A DNA stretch of 64,000 bases from Streptacidiphilus sp. ASG 303. Its GTDB lineage: Bacteria; Actinomycetota; Actinomycetes; Streptomycetales; Streptomycetaceae. The stretch spans positions 62,001 to 126,000 of the forward strand of contig NZ_JAJLRA010000001.1 of NCBI RefSeq assembly GCF_020991365.1, written 5' to 3'. Positions 49,640 through 57,893 of this stretch are shown in pieces (within the stretch, counting starts at the first letter, position 1; each line of letters begins with the position of its first letter). Both the position numbers and the translations under genes were made by a program. The notes below the pieces were generated by a model. The model made no database searches and had not been told where the DNA came from. It was given only the letters and a program-made list of their open reading frames with translations.

Positions 49640-50035
49640 TCAACCGCCGGTGCCGCCGGGACGCCTGTCGTCCCGTCCGCCGTCCGGGCCGCCGGAGCGG
49701 CCGGCCGTCCCGCCCCGTCCGGCCTCCTCCGCCTCGCGGAGCATCCGCTCCGCCCGCTGCTCCGAGCGGCGGCGCTCCTCCGGCGCCATGTCCTCCGCGG
49801 CCTCCCGGATCTTCCCGAGCCGGTCGCCGAGCGCGTCCAGGTAGCGGTCGGAGGCGATCACGTCCTTCATGCCGATCCGCCCGCTCAGCACGCCCTTGGC
49901 CATGTCCTGCAGCTCAGGGCCGACCGAGGGGTTGGCCGCGATGGTCCGCAGCGCCCTGTGCAGCGACGCGGCCTGGCCCAGGTCGTCGGCCACGTCCAGC
50001 AGTTCGGTGTCGTCGATCTCGTGCTCGCGGGCCAT
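49640..50035 (-). CDS. Helical partner protein upstream of WXG100 gene
   Basis: A 131-residue protein starting at ATG (50035), nine bases after GGGGGAG. The first 85 residues are helical (IDDTELLDVADDLGQAASLHRALRTIAANPSVGPELQDMAKGVLSGRIGMKDVIASDRYLDALGDRLGKIREAAEDM). A charged Arg/Glu helix and a Gly/Arg tail follow. No known domain was recognised. Position as first gene of the toxin locus suggests a chaperone or second secretion partner for the toxin. It has no signal peptide. Confidence 0.8.
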   Translation of the reverse strand: MAREHEIDDTELLDVADDLGQAASLHRALRTIAANPSVGPELQDMAKGVLSGRIGMKDVIASDRYLDALGDRLGKIREAAEDMAPEERRRSEQRAERMLREAEEAGRGGTAGRSGGPDGGRDDRRPGGTGG

Positions 50036-50567
50036 GGCGGCCACTCCCCCTCGCGTGTTCCGACGCCCTGCCGACACGGATCATAGACAACCGCCCGGCC
50101 GGCACGCGGGCGGCGGCGGAACCCCCGGGGTCGGCCCGGACCGGGGAGCCGGCGCGGCCGCCCACGGACGGACCCCGCGGCCGGCGGCAGCCGCCCGCAC
50201 CCGCGGACCTGCGCCGCGTCCGGACCGCTCCGGATGCACCGTCACCCCCGCGGACACCGGAGCGGTCCGGCACGGCGGCCAGGCCGGGGGTCTCCCCGGC
50301 GGCTGCGGGCCGCAGCCGCCGGTGACGCCCAGTCGGAGGCCGGGCGTCCGTCCGGCGCAGGCCGTGGCCGGACACACCCGCCCCCGGGATCCCCGGCGCC
50401 GCTGCGTCCCGGCCGAGGGGGCGGCCTCGGCCGGGAGCCGCCGGACGACGGCCGCACCCGGCCCCCGGGGAGGGCGGTCCGACCCGGCGTGGGACGCGGC
50501 CCGGAAGCGGCCCGGAACCGGAGGCGGAACGCCCGGTGAGCGGGGACGGCAGGCCGCGACGGACGTC
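50036..50567. other. Gap upstream of toxin locus with long dyad
   Basis: About 530 bases, which must hold the promoter of the toxin locus and the terminator of the VOC/ArsR pair. The one striking element is the 14-base inverted repeat at 50220-50270. Remaining open frames are GC-bias shadows. Confidence 0.45.
50220..50270. promoter_or_regulatory. 14-bp inverted repeat
   Basis: CCGGACCGCTCCGG (50220-50233) and its exact complement (50257-50270) with a 23-base loop, about 185 bases upstream of the first gene of the toxin locus. It could be an operator or a terminator for transcription entering from the VOC gene side. Confidence 0.4.
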
Positions 50568-50957
50568 CTACGACTTGCTGTGGAGGATCTGGATCAGGTT
50601 GCCGCAGGTGTCGTCCAGCACCGCGGTGGTGACCGCGCCCGTCTCCAGCGGCTCCTGGGTGAAGCGCACCCCGAGGCCGCGCAGCCGGTCGAACTCGGCC
50701 CGGACGTCGTCCACCGCGAAGGAGGCGGCCGGGATGCCGTCCTGGGCCAGTGCCGTCCTGTACGGCTCCACTGCGGGATGGCCGGACGGCTCCAGCAGCA
50801 GTTCGGTCCCGTCGGGGTCCTCCGGCGAGGTCACGGTCAGCCACCGGTGCTCGCCCAGCGGGACGTCGTGCTTCCTCACGAAGCCCAGCACCTCGGTGTA
50901 GAAGCGCAGGGCTTGGTCCTGGTCGTCGACGAAGACGCTGGTGAGGTGGATCCTCAT
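50568..50957 (-). CDS. VOC / glyoxalase-family protein
   Basis: A 129-residue vicinal-oxygen-chelate protein, a single glyoxalase-like unit that would pair into a dimer. ATG 50957 lies six bases after GGAGAG and overlaps the ArsR stop as ATGA. Typical segments are SVFVDDQDQALRFYTEVLGFVRKHD, RWLTVTSPEDPDGTELLLEPSG, VDDVRAEFDRLRGLGVRF, and the C-terminal DDTCGNLIQILH with the last metal-site Glu replaced in a less usual context. It is coupled to and probably controlled by the ArsR regulator. Specific reaction unknown. Confidence 0.9.
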   Translation of the reverse strand: MRIHLTSVFVDDQDQALRFYTEVLGFVRKHDVPLGEHRWLTVTSPEDPDGTELLLEPSGHPAVEPYRTALAQDGIPAASFAVDDVRAEFDRLRGLGVRFTQEPLETGAVTTAVLDDTCGNLIQILHSKS

Positions 50958-51259
50958 GGGGCACTCTCCGGTCTGTCGGGCCTGCGCCATCGGGCCGCGA
51001 TGCGTTCGAGGGGTTCGGTGTTCAGATCGTGGAACTTGTAGCGGCCCTGGCGCCGCGGGACGACGAGACCCGCGGACTCCAGTACGGCCAGGTGCTGGCT
51101 GACCGCCTGGCGGGACAGTCCCGGACCGCCCTCGGCCGCCAGTCGCGCGCAGATCTCGAACAGGGTCTGGCCGTCCCGCTCCACCAGTCCGTCGAGGATG
51201 CGCCGACGGGTGGGGTCGGCGAGCGCCTTGAAGACATCGTCCTCCACGACCACCACCAT
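50954..51259 (-). CDS. ArsR-family repressor
   Basis: A 101-residue winged-helix regulator: DDVFKALADPTRRRILDGLVERDGQTLFEICARL, then LSRQAVSQHLAVLESAGLVVPRRQGRYKFHDLNTEPLERIAARW. The DPTRRRIL and SQHLAVL elements are family hallmarks. It lacks the cysteine motif of metal-sensing ArsR proteins, so it probably senses something else. ATG 51259 directly abuts a perfect dyad (51260-51279), predicting tight autorepression. It forms an overlapping pair with the VOC gene. Confidence 0.92.
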   Translation of the reverse strand: MVVVVEDDVFKALADPTRRRILDGLVERDGQTLFEICARLAAEGGPGLSRQAVSQHLAVLESAGLVVPRRQGRYKFHDLNTEPLERIAARWRRPDRPESAP

Positions 51260-51279
51260 AGGCAAGTACCTACTTGCCT
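51260..51279. promoter_or_regulatory. ArsR operator, perfect 20-bp dyad
   Basis: AGGCAAGTA-CC-TACTTGCCT, nine-base arms, immediately upstream of the ArsR start codon. Bound repressor would cover the ribosome site and promoter. Confidence 0.75.
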
Positions 51280-51468
51280 GTCAGGCCGGGTGTCCTGCCG
51301 CCGCCCGGCCGGGGCGGGCGGCTCCTCCGCCGGCTCGGAGGGGGGCCGGCCGCACTCGTGTGCGCGCATGCCGCCGGACATGCCGCAGAACTCCCGGACG
51401 GCGGAGCATGCCCGCGGCTCCCGTGGGCAGCGGTCCGGTCACGGATGGTCCACGGAACGGAGCGGCGG

Positions 51469-52158
51469 ATGGGCACGGAGGACGGCGGGGGTCGTGGGGC
51501 GGTGCTGTTCGACGTGGACGGGACCCTGGTGGACAGCACGTACCTGCACACGGTGACCTGGTGGGAGGCGTTCCGCCAGGCCGGGCGGACGGTGCCGATG
51601 GCGGACGTCCACCGCGCCGTCGGGATGGGCTCCGACCATCTCCTGGACCACCTGCTGGGCGAGGACCGCGACCGCGGCGGGGACGCCGCCGTCAGCGCCG
51701 CGCACCGCACCCTGTACGCCGAGTACTGGCCGCGGCTGGCACCGCTGGAGGGCGCCGCGGAACTGCTGCGGGAGTGCGCCCGCCGCGGCTGGACGGTGGT
51801 GCTGGCCAGCTCCGCCGAGGCCGAGGAGCTGGCGGTGATGCGGAAGGCCGTGGGGGCGGACGACGCCGTCGCCGACGCGACGAGCTCGGACGACGTGGAG
51901 GGGAGCAAACCCGCGCCCGACCTGGTGCGGCAGTCCCTGGAGCGGGCCGGGGTGCCCGCCGGCCGGGCGGTGTTCGTCGGCGACACGGTCTGGGACGTGG
52001 AGGCGTGCGGCCGCGCCGGGGTGCCGTGCGTCGGGGTGCTCTCCGGCGGGGTCTCGGAGGCGGAGCTGCGCGGGGCGGGGGCGGCCCAGGTGTTCCGGGG
52101 TCCGCGCGACCTGCTGGAGCACATCGACGACAGCCTGCTCGCCGCTCCCCCGGCCTGA
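51469..52158 (+). CDS. HAD-superfamily phosphatase
   Basis: A 229-residue hydrolase of the haloacid-dehalogenase superfamily, probably a sugar-phosphate or phosphoglycolate-type phosphatase. ATG 51469 follows ACGGAG; ATG 51445 is an alternative. Motif I is LFDVDGTLVDS, motif II is VLASSAEAEE, motif III is the KPAPD lysine, and motif IV is VFVGDTVWDVEA. The alpha-helical cap (about 30-95) is present. Exact substrate unknown. Confidence 0.92.
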   Translation: MGTEDGGGRGAVLFDVDGTLVDSTYLHTVTWWEAFRQAGRTVPMADVHRAVGMGSDHLLDHLLGEDRDRGGDAAVSAAHRTLYAEYWPRLAPLEGAAELLRECARRGWTVVLASSAEAEELAVMRKAVGADDAVADATSSDDVEGSKPAPDLVRQSLERAGVPAGRAVFVGDTVWDVEACGRAGVPCVGVLSGGVSEAELRGAGAAQVFRGPRDLLEHIDDSLLAAPPA

Positions 52159-52320
52159 GCCGGGGGCCGGGGCTGCCGGGCGCCGGGCGCGGCGCACCGT
52201 TCCCGGCGGCCCTGCGGCGGGCGGGCCCTGCCGCGGCCGTCGTTTCGGCCTCCGGGGCCCGGGTACGCGGAGGCGGCCGGAGCCGGTGGACCTTCCACCG
52301 GCGGGCGTTCTGGAGGTGCC

Positions 52321-52875
52321 ATGTCCTCGCACGGGTCCGACGGCCACGACGGCGACAGCGGAGGCGACGGGGGTCTGCGCGGCGCGGTCGAGGCGGAGCG
52401 GCGGGCCTACGCCGGGGAGTCCGACCACCCGCTCGGCGGCTACGCGGGCGCCATGGGCGTGTACGCGGCCTCGGTCGCCGCGCTCGCCGGCGCCGCCCGC
52501 CTGAGCGGGCGCCCGCTGCCCTCGCCGACGCCCTGGGATTTGGTGGTCTGCACCGGCGCGACGCACCGCCTCAGCCGGCTGCTGACCAAGGACCCGGTGA
52601 CGAGCCCGCTGCGGATGCCCTTCACCCGCTTCCTGGGCACCACCGGACCGGCGGAGCTGAAGGAGGAGGTCCGCGGGTCGGGGGCCCGCAAGGCGATCGG
52701 GGAACTGCTGACCTGCCCGTTCTGCGCGGGCATGTGGATCGCCACCGGGCTGTCGGCCGGTCTGGTGTTCGCGCCCCGCGCCACCCGGCTCGCCGCGTTC
52801 GCCCTCACCGCGCTGACCGGCTCCGACCTGCTGCACTTCGCACGGGTGCGGATGCAGCAGGCCGTGGGCGAGTGA
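52321..52875 (+). CDS. DUF1360 membrane protein
   Basis: A 184-residue protein with ATG 52321 directly behind GGAGGTGCC. The N-terminus is Gly/Asp/Ser-rich. Three hydrophobic segments (about 42-62, 135-155 and 158-175) and the conserved cores CTGATHRLSRLLTKDPVTSPLRMPFTRF and ELLTCPFCAGMWIATGL fit the DUF1360 family, which includes sporulation protein YjcA of Bacillus. Cysteines in TCPFCAGMW are characteristic. Function unknown. Confidence 0.88.
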   Translation: MSSHGSDGHDGDSGGDGGLRGAVEAERRAYAGESDHPLGGYAGAMGVYAASVAALAGAARLSGRPLPSPTPWDLVVCTGATHRLSRLLTKDPVTSPLRMPFTRFLGTTGPAELKEEVRGSGARKAIGELLTCPFCAGMWIATGLSAGLVFAPRATRLAAFALTALTGSDLLHFARVRMQQAVGE

Positions 52876-53035
52876 CGGGAGCCCCTCCGCGCCGGGGCCG
52901 CCGGAGCCGGGTGCCCGCCGACGGGATCTGACCGGACCGGCGGGTCCGGGGCCCGCCGGCCCGCCGCGGCGTGCGGCCGCGCCCCGGCGGCCCCCGTCGC
53001 TGGCGCGCCGCCGCAGGTTGGGCGAGGATCACTGC

Positions 53036-53152
53036 ATGAGGCGTGCGGTCGTACGGATGGGGTCGGCACCGCTCGCGCGCTCGCGCGCGGCGGCATGTCC
53101 GGGGGCTGCCGGGGGTGTCGCGGCACGCCCGCGGACGGGCGGCGGGCCGTGA
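53036..53152 (+). CDS. Possible 38-residue leader ORF
   Basis: ATG 53036, eight bases after GAGG, opens a 38-residue Arg/Ala/Gly-rich frame ending TGA that overlaps the GTG 53149 of the receiver-phosphatase gene as GTGA. The overlap would suit translational coupling and supports the GTG start of the main gene. Peptide composition is uninformative, so this may be chance. Confidence 0.3.
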   Translation: MRRAVVRMGSAPLARSRAAACPGAAGGVAARPRTGGGP

Positions 53153-54741
53153 CCGCGGGCCTGCCGGGGACCGTCCTGGTGGTCGACGCCCGGACCGGCC
53201 GGCGGTCGGTGGCCGAGTGGCTGCGGCGCGCCGGGCACCGGGTGGTCGAGGCCGCGGACGGCGCCCAGGCGCTGGCCGCCCTCGGCAACCCCGACGACCT
53301 GCCCGAGGCGGCCGTCATCGACGTGCGGCTGCCCGACATGAGCGGCCACGAGGTCTGCGACTACATCAAGGGCCGCCCCAGTACGGCGGCGCTCCCGGTG
53401 GTCCACATCTCGGACTCGGCGGCGCTGACGGCGTCGGCGGACCGCACGCGGGGCCTGGAGCGCGGGGCCGACGCCTACCTCACCGAGCCCGTCGCCCCGG
53501 AGGAGCTGCTGGCGACGGTCGGGGCCCTGCTGCGGTACGGGCGCGCGCGGCGGCGGGCCGAGCGCCTGGCGGCCCGGATGACGCAGCTCAACCGGGCCAC
53601 CCTGGCCGTGTACGCGGCGACCCGGGTGGAGACCCTGGCCGCGGCGGCCGCGTCCGGGGCGGCCCGCCTGATGTCCTCGCCCGCGGCGGCGGTGGTCCTC
53701 TCCCCCGACGGGCGGGTGCTGCGGATGACGTCGCCGACGCCGGCGGGCCGCCCGGAGGTGCGGGCGGCCCATCCGGGCCTGCTGCAGTGGCTGGGGAGCC
53801 GCGCGCTGGGCGACCGGATCGGGGCCGGCCTGGCGGTGGTGCCGCACCGCGACTGGAAGGAGCAGGTGCCCGACGCGGTCTTCGACGGCGACGTGTGCCT
53901 GGTGCTGGCCCGCACCAAGCGGGCGCGTCCCCCGGTGTGCCTGGCGGTGGAGGCGTCGTCGGTGGAGGACGCCGAGGACCGGGAGCTGCTCAACCAGCTG
54001 GCCCACGGTTCCGCGATGGCGGTGGAGGCGCTGCGCACGTACTCGGAGGAGCACTCGCTGGCGCTGACCCTGCAGCGGAGCTTCCTGCCCAGCCGCTTCC
54101 CGCGGGTGGCGGGCGTGGAGCTGGCGGTCCGGTACGTGCCGGCGTCGACCCAGGCGGAGATCGGCGGCGACTTCTACGAGGCGGTGGAGACGCCGCACGG
54201 CCTGCTGCTCGCCATCGGGGACGTCGCCGGGCACTCGCTGGAGGCGGCGGCGGTCATGGGCGAGCTGCGGCACGCGCTGCGGGCCTACGCCGCCGAGGGC
54301 CACGGGCCTCGCGAGGTGCTGGACCTGCTGGACGGGCTGCTGGTGCGGTTCCAGCCCGGTGTCACGGCGACGGTCTGCCTGGCGCTGGTGGAGCCCGGCG
54401 GGCGGCGGGTGCGGATCGCCAACGCCGGCCACTTGCCGCCGCTGCTGCTCGACCCGGGCGGCGGCACGCGGTACTCGGCGGCCCGCGGCACGCTGCTGGG
54501 TCTGGGCGTGGGGCATCCGGAGCCGGTGGTCGAGGACGTGGCCCCGGGCACCCGGGTGCTGCTGGTCACCGACGGCCTGGTGGAGGTCCGCGGGGTGGAC
54601 CTGGAGGACAGCCTCGCGGCGCTGCGGCGGACGGCGGAGGAGGGCCCCGCCGACCTGGAGCAGCTGTGCGACGCGCTGGTGACGGTGTTCGGGGTCGGCA
54701 AGGGCGACGACATCGCGCTGCTCGCGGCCCGCTGCGGCTGA
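53149..54741 (+). CDS. Receiver-like domain fused to SpoIIE-type phosphatase
   Basis: A 530-residue protein: receiver-like domain (about 5-125), a linker/GAF-like region (about 130-300), and a PP2C/SpoIIE domain (about 305-530). The receiver has D58 in VIDVRLPDMSG, but the second acidic pocket residue is alanine (D13-A14) and the conserved lysine is E113 (YLTEPV), so normal phosphorylation is doubtful. Phosphatase metal sites are in GGDFYEAV, AIGDVAGHSLEAA and KGDDIALLAA. It should dephosphorylate STAS-type antagonists. ATG 53095 is an alternative start. Confidence 0.9.
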   Translation: MTAGLPGTVLVVDARTGRRSVAEWLRRAGHRVVEAADGAQALAALGNPDDLPEAAVIDVRLPDMSGHEVCDYIKGRPSTAALPVVHISDSAALTASADRTRGLERGADAYLTEPVAPEELLATVGALLRYGRARRRAERLAARMTQLNRATLAVYAATRVETLAAAAASGAARLMSSPAAAVVLSPDGRVLRMTSPTPAGRPEVRAAHPGLLQWLGSRALGDRIGAGLAVVPHRDWKEQVPDAVFDGDVCLVLARTKRARPPVCLAVEASSVEDAEDRELLNQLAHGSAMAVEALRTYSEEHSLALTLQRSFLPSRFPRVAGVELAVRYVPASTQAEIGGDFYEAVETPHGLLLAIGDVAGHSLEAAAVMGELRHALRAYAAEGHGPREVLDLLDGLLVRFQPGVTATVCLALVEPGGRRVRIANAGHLPPLLLDPGGGTRYSAARGTLLGLGVGHPEPVVEDVAPGTRVLLVTDGLVEVRGVDLEDSLAALRRTAEEGPADLEQLCDALVTVFGVGKGDDIALLAARCG

Positions 54742-54916
54742 GGGGCGGACCCGTCGCCGGACGGGCGCCCGCGGGCACCGGCCCCGGCCCGTACGGGCCC
54801 GCCGCCGGGGTCGGGGAGCCGGGGCGCCGCGCGGAGGCCGGGGGTGGCAGCAGGCCGGGGGGCGGGAGGACGGTGGGCAGGAGGCCGGACGGCGGGAGGC
54901 CGCGCGGCGGGCCGCG

Positions 54917-55471
54917 TCAGGCGGCGGGCAGGCCGGCGCGGCGGACGGCGCGCAGGGCCCGGCGGCGCCGCAGGCCGGTGAGCCCGTCCAGGAAGAGGCC
55001 GCCGTCGAGGTGGCCCGTCTCGTGCAGGAGGCAGCGGGCGAAGAAGCCGGTCCCCTCCACCCGCAGCGGGCGCCCGGCCGGGTCGTACCCCTCGACCACG
55101 GCGCGGTCCGGGCGGGGCGTGCCGGCCCGGACGCCGGGGACCGAGAGGCAGCCCTCCTCCCCGGTGACGGTCACCCCGTCGGCCTCGACGAGGACGGGGT
55201 TGACGACGGCGCCGAGGTGGCGGACGTCCTCGTCGTCGGGGCAGTCGTGGACGAACACCCGCAGCGGGACGCCGATCTGGTTGGCCGCCAGGCCGACGCC
55301 GTCCTCGGCGTACATGGTGGCGAACATGTCCTCGACCAGCCGGGCGAGGTCGGCGTCGAACGCGGTGACCGGCGCGCAGGGCTCGCGGAGGACCGGGTCG
55401 CCGAGGACGCGCACGGGGTGGACGCGGCCGGAGCTGCCGGGGATGCGGACGCGGGTGGTGCCTGCTGCCAT
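54917..55471 (-). CDS. def: Peptide deformylase
   Basis: A 184-residue metalloenzyme that removes the formyl group from nascent proteins. The three motifs are GVGLAANQIG, EEGCLSVPG with metal ligand C108, and HETGH (150-154), in which the usual HExDH aspartate is glycine. Length is normal. ATG 55471 has no ribosome site but TAGGCT lies seven bases upstream, so the mRNA is probably leaderless. It is divergent from murT. The family is redundant in Streptomyces, so this may be one of several copies. Confidence 0.93.
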   Translation of the reverse strand: MAAGTTRVRIPGSSGRVHPVRVLGDPVLREPCAPVTAFDADLARLVEDMFATMYAEDGVGLAANQIGVPLRVFVHDCPDDEDVRHLGAVVNPVLVEADGVTVTGEEGCLSVPGVRAGTPRPDRAVVEGYDPAGRPLRVEGTGFFARCLLHETGHLDGGLFLDGLTGLRRRRALRAVRRAGLPAA

Positions 55472-55843
55472 GGCGCCGAGCCTATCCGGGCCCGGCCGGG
55501 GGCCGTACCGGTCGGGTCGGCGGGAGGCGCCCCCGGCGCGGCCGGCCGGTGCGGGCGTGCGCGGCGCCGGCGCTCCCGCCGCGACCGGCCCCGGCACGGA
55601 CGGCCGCGCCGGTGGCGGTGGCCGCGGTGGCGGCCGTCCGGACGGCCCCGGCTGACGCCCGGTGAGGGCCGCCGGGGCGCGTCCGGCGAGGCCACGGAGG
55701 GTCCGCCGGAGGGGGCGCGCACGATCTGCGGGGGTGGGGCGCGCGGCGCCGGGCGCGGGAGTCGGTAGGCTGACGGCGTCCCCGTTGCCCCAGCGGCCGT
55801 GTTCCGGCCAGGGTGGCGCCGCACCGAGGAGGAACCACTGACG
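55472..55843. promoter_or_regulatory. Divergent def / murT promoter region
   Basis: About 370 bases. It carries the def -10 TAGGCT at 55479-55484 (minus strand), a 16-base perfect palindrome GGCCGTCC/GGACGGCC at 55632-55647, and the murT -10 TAGGCT at 55766-55771, about 70 bases before its start. Confidence 0.5.
55479..55484 (-). promoter_or_regulatory. -10 element of peptide deformylase gene, leaderless layout
   Basis: TAGGCT on the minus strand, seven bases before ATG 55471. Confidence 0.55.
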
Positions 55844-57112
55844 ATGCCAGGCACCGGTTCGGAGGCCCCGGCGCAGGGCGGGCGCGACGCGTCGCTGCCC
55901 GCACGCGCGAAGATCGCCGTCACTGCCGGCCGGGTGGCGGCCGCAGTCTCCCGCACGGCGGGCCGCGGCAGCGGCTCGGTCATCGGCGGCAAGGTCGCGC
56001 TGAGGCTCGACCCCGACCTGCTGGCCAAGCTCGCCGACCACCTGGACGTCGTCCTGGTGAGCGCGACCAACGGCAAGACCACCACCACCCGTCTGATCGC
56101 CGAGGCGCTGCGCGCCGCCGGTCCCGTGGTCTCCAACGCGCTGGGCGCCAACATGCCCGCCGGCATCACCGCGGCGCTGGCGGGCGGCAGCGAGTCCCGC
56201 TTCGGTGTGATCGAGGTGGACGAGAAGTACCTGGCCGGCGTGGCCCGGGACACCCGCCCCAAGGCGATCGCCCTGCTCAACCTCTCCCGCGACCAGCTGG
56301 ACCGCGCGGCCGAGACCCGCATGCTGGCCGAGCGCTGGCGCGAGGGCCTGAAGGACACCGAGGCCGTCGTCATCGCCAACGCGGACGACCCGCTGGTGAC
56401 CTGGGCCGCGTCGTCCTGCCGCCGGGTGGTGTGGGTGGCCGCCGGACAGGCGTGGAAGGAGGACGCCTGGTCCTGCCCGTCGTGCGGCGGCGTCATGCAG
56501 CGCCCCGGCGACGACTGGTTCTGCGCGGAGTGCGGCTTCCGCAGGCCGCAGCCGCACTGGGCGCTGTCGGGCAGCCACGTGTACGACCCGCAGGGCGCCG
56601 CGTGGCCGATCCAGCTCCAGCTGCCGGGCCGGGCGAACCTGGCCAACGCCGCCACCTCGGCGGCGGTCGCGGCCGTGTTCGGCGTGCCGCCGGCGACCTC
56701 GCTGCAGCGGATGCAGTCGGTGGCCGCGGTCGCGGGCCGGTACGACGTGGTGACGTACGAGGGCCGCCAGGTGCGCCTGCTGCTCGCGAAGAACCCGGCC
56801 GGCTGGCTGGAGACGTTCTCGCTGATCGACGGCCCGCCGACGCCGGTGGTCCTCTCGGTGAACGCGCTGGACGCGGACGGCACCGACACCTCCTGGCTGT
56901 GGGACGTGGACTACGAGGGCCTGGTGGGCCACCCGTTGTTCGTGATGGGGCAGCGCAAGCTCGACCTGGCCGTCCGGCTGGAGGTCGCGGGCCTGCCGTT
57001 CCAGGTGGTCGACTCGCTCGCGGAGGCGGTCCGGACGGCCCCGCAGGGCCGCATCGAGGCCATCGCCAACTACACCGCGTTCCAGCAGCTGCGCCGCGCG
57101 GTCGCGGGCTGA
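55844..57112 (+). CDS. murT: Lipid II isoglutaminyl synthase, MurT subunit
   Basis: A 422-residue Mur-ligase-like protein that with GatD amidates the D-glutamate of lipid II. ATG 55844 follows GAGGAGGAA. The ATP loop is SATNGKTTTT (about 73-82). A zinc ribbon inserted in the ligase core has C211, C214, C227 and C230 (CPSCGG, CAECG), a MurT hallmark. NAATSAAVAAVFG and YEGRQVRLLLAKNPAGW are further family segments. It is followed 46 bases later by gatD in the same operon. Confidence 0.96.
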   Translation: MPGTGSEAPAQGGRDASLPARAKIAVTAGRVAAAVSRTAGRGSGSVIGGKVALRLDPDLLAKLADHLDVVLVSATNGKTTTTRLIAEALRAAGPVVSNALGANMPAGITAALAGGSESRFGVIEVDEKYLAGVARDTRPKAIALLNLSRDQLDRAAETRMLAERWREGLKDTEAVVIANADDPLVTWAASSCRRVVWVAAGQAWKEDAWSCPSCGGVMQRPGDDWFCAECGFRRPQPHWALSGSHVYDPQGAAWPIQLQLPGRANLANAATSAAVAAVFGVPPATSLQRMQSVAAVAGRYDVVTYEGRQVRLLLAKNPAGWLETFSLIDGPPTPVVLSVNALDADGTDTSWLWDVDYEGLVGHPLFVMGQRKLDLAVRLEVAGLPFQVVDSLAEAVRTAPQGRIEAIANYTAFQQLRRAVAG

Positions 57113-57158
57113 GACGGCGGGCGGCAACACCGATGACGTGGGAGATCGAGGGACGAGC

Positions 57159-57893
57159 ATGAGTGACAGCAGCCTGCGCCTGGTGTGGGTCTACCCCGAC
57201 CTGCTGAGCACGTACGGCGACCGCGGCAACGTGCTGGTGGTGGAGCGGCGGGCGCGCCAGCGCGGCCTGGACGTCGCCCGCATCGACGTGCGGTCCGACC
57301 AGCCCGTCCCGACCAGCGGCGACATCTACCTGATCGGCGGCGGCGAGGACCGGCCGCAGCGGCTGGCCGCGGAGCGGCTGCGCGTGGACCCGGGCCTGCC
57401 CCGGGCGGTGGACAACGGCGCCATCGTCTTCTCGGTCTGCGCGGGGTACCAGATCCTGGGCCACGAGTTCATCAACGACCTGGGGCAGCGCGAGGCGGGC
57501 CTGGGCCTGCTCGACGTGCACAGCACCCGCGGCGAGGGCGCCCGCAACGTCGGCGACATCCTCGCGGAGGTCGACCCGCGCCTGGGCCTGCCGCCGCTGA
57601 CCGGCTTCGAGAACCACCAGGGCGTCACGCACCTGGGCCAGGGCGTCTCCCCGCTGGCGACCGTCCAGGTCGGCGGCGGCAACGGCACCGGCGACGGCAC
57701 CGAGGGCGCCTGGCGCGACACCGTGTTCGGCACCTACCTGCACGGCCCGGTGATGGCCCGCAACCCCGCCATGGCGGACCTGCTGCTCAAGCTGGCGCTG
57801 GACGTCAGCGCCCTGCCGCCGGCCGACAACACCTGGTACGACGCGCTGCGCGGGGAGCGGATCGCGGCGGCCCGGCAGCAGCAGAGCGCCTGA
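57159..57893 (+). CDS. gatD: Lipid II isoglutaminyl synthase, GatD glutamine amidotransferase
   Basis: A 244-residue class I glutamine amidotransferase that supplies ammonia to MurT. ATG 57159 follows GAGGG. The nucleophile is C94 in SVCAGYQILG and the histidine is H195 in TYLHGPVM, as in GatD, where a Cys-His pair with a separate acid acts. Early segments YPDLLSTYGDRGNVLVVERRA and GDIYLIGGGEDRPQ are diagnostic. It forms the murT-gatD operon, with a nine-base hairpin about 140 bases after the stop. Confidence 0.96.
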   Translation: MSDSSLRLVWVYPDLLSTYGDRGNVLVVERRARQRGLDVARIDVRSDQPVPTSGDIYLIGGGEDRPQRLAAERLRVDPGLPRAVDNGAIVFSVCAGYQILGHEFINDLGQREAGLGLLDVHSTRGEGARNVGDILAEVDPRLGLPPLTGFENHQGVTHLGQGVSPLATVQVGGGNGTGDGTEGAWRDTVFGTYLHGPVMARNPAMADLLLKLALDVSALPPADNTWYDALRGERIAAARQQQSA

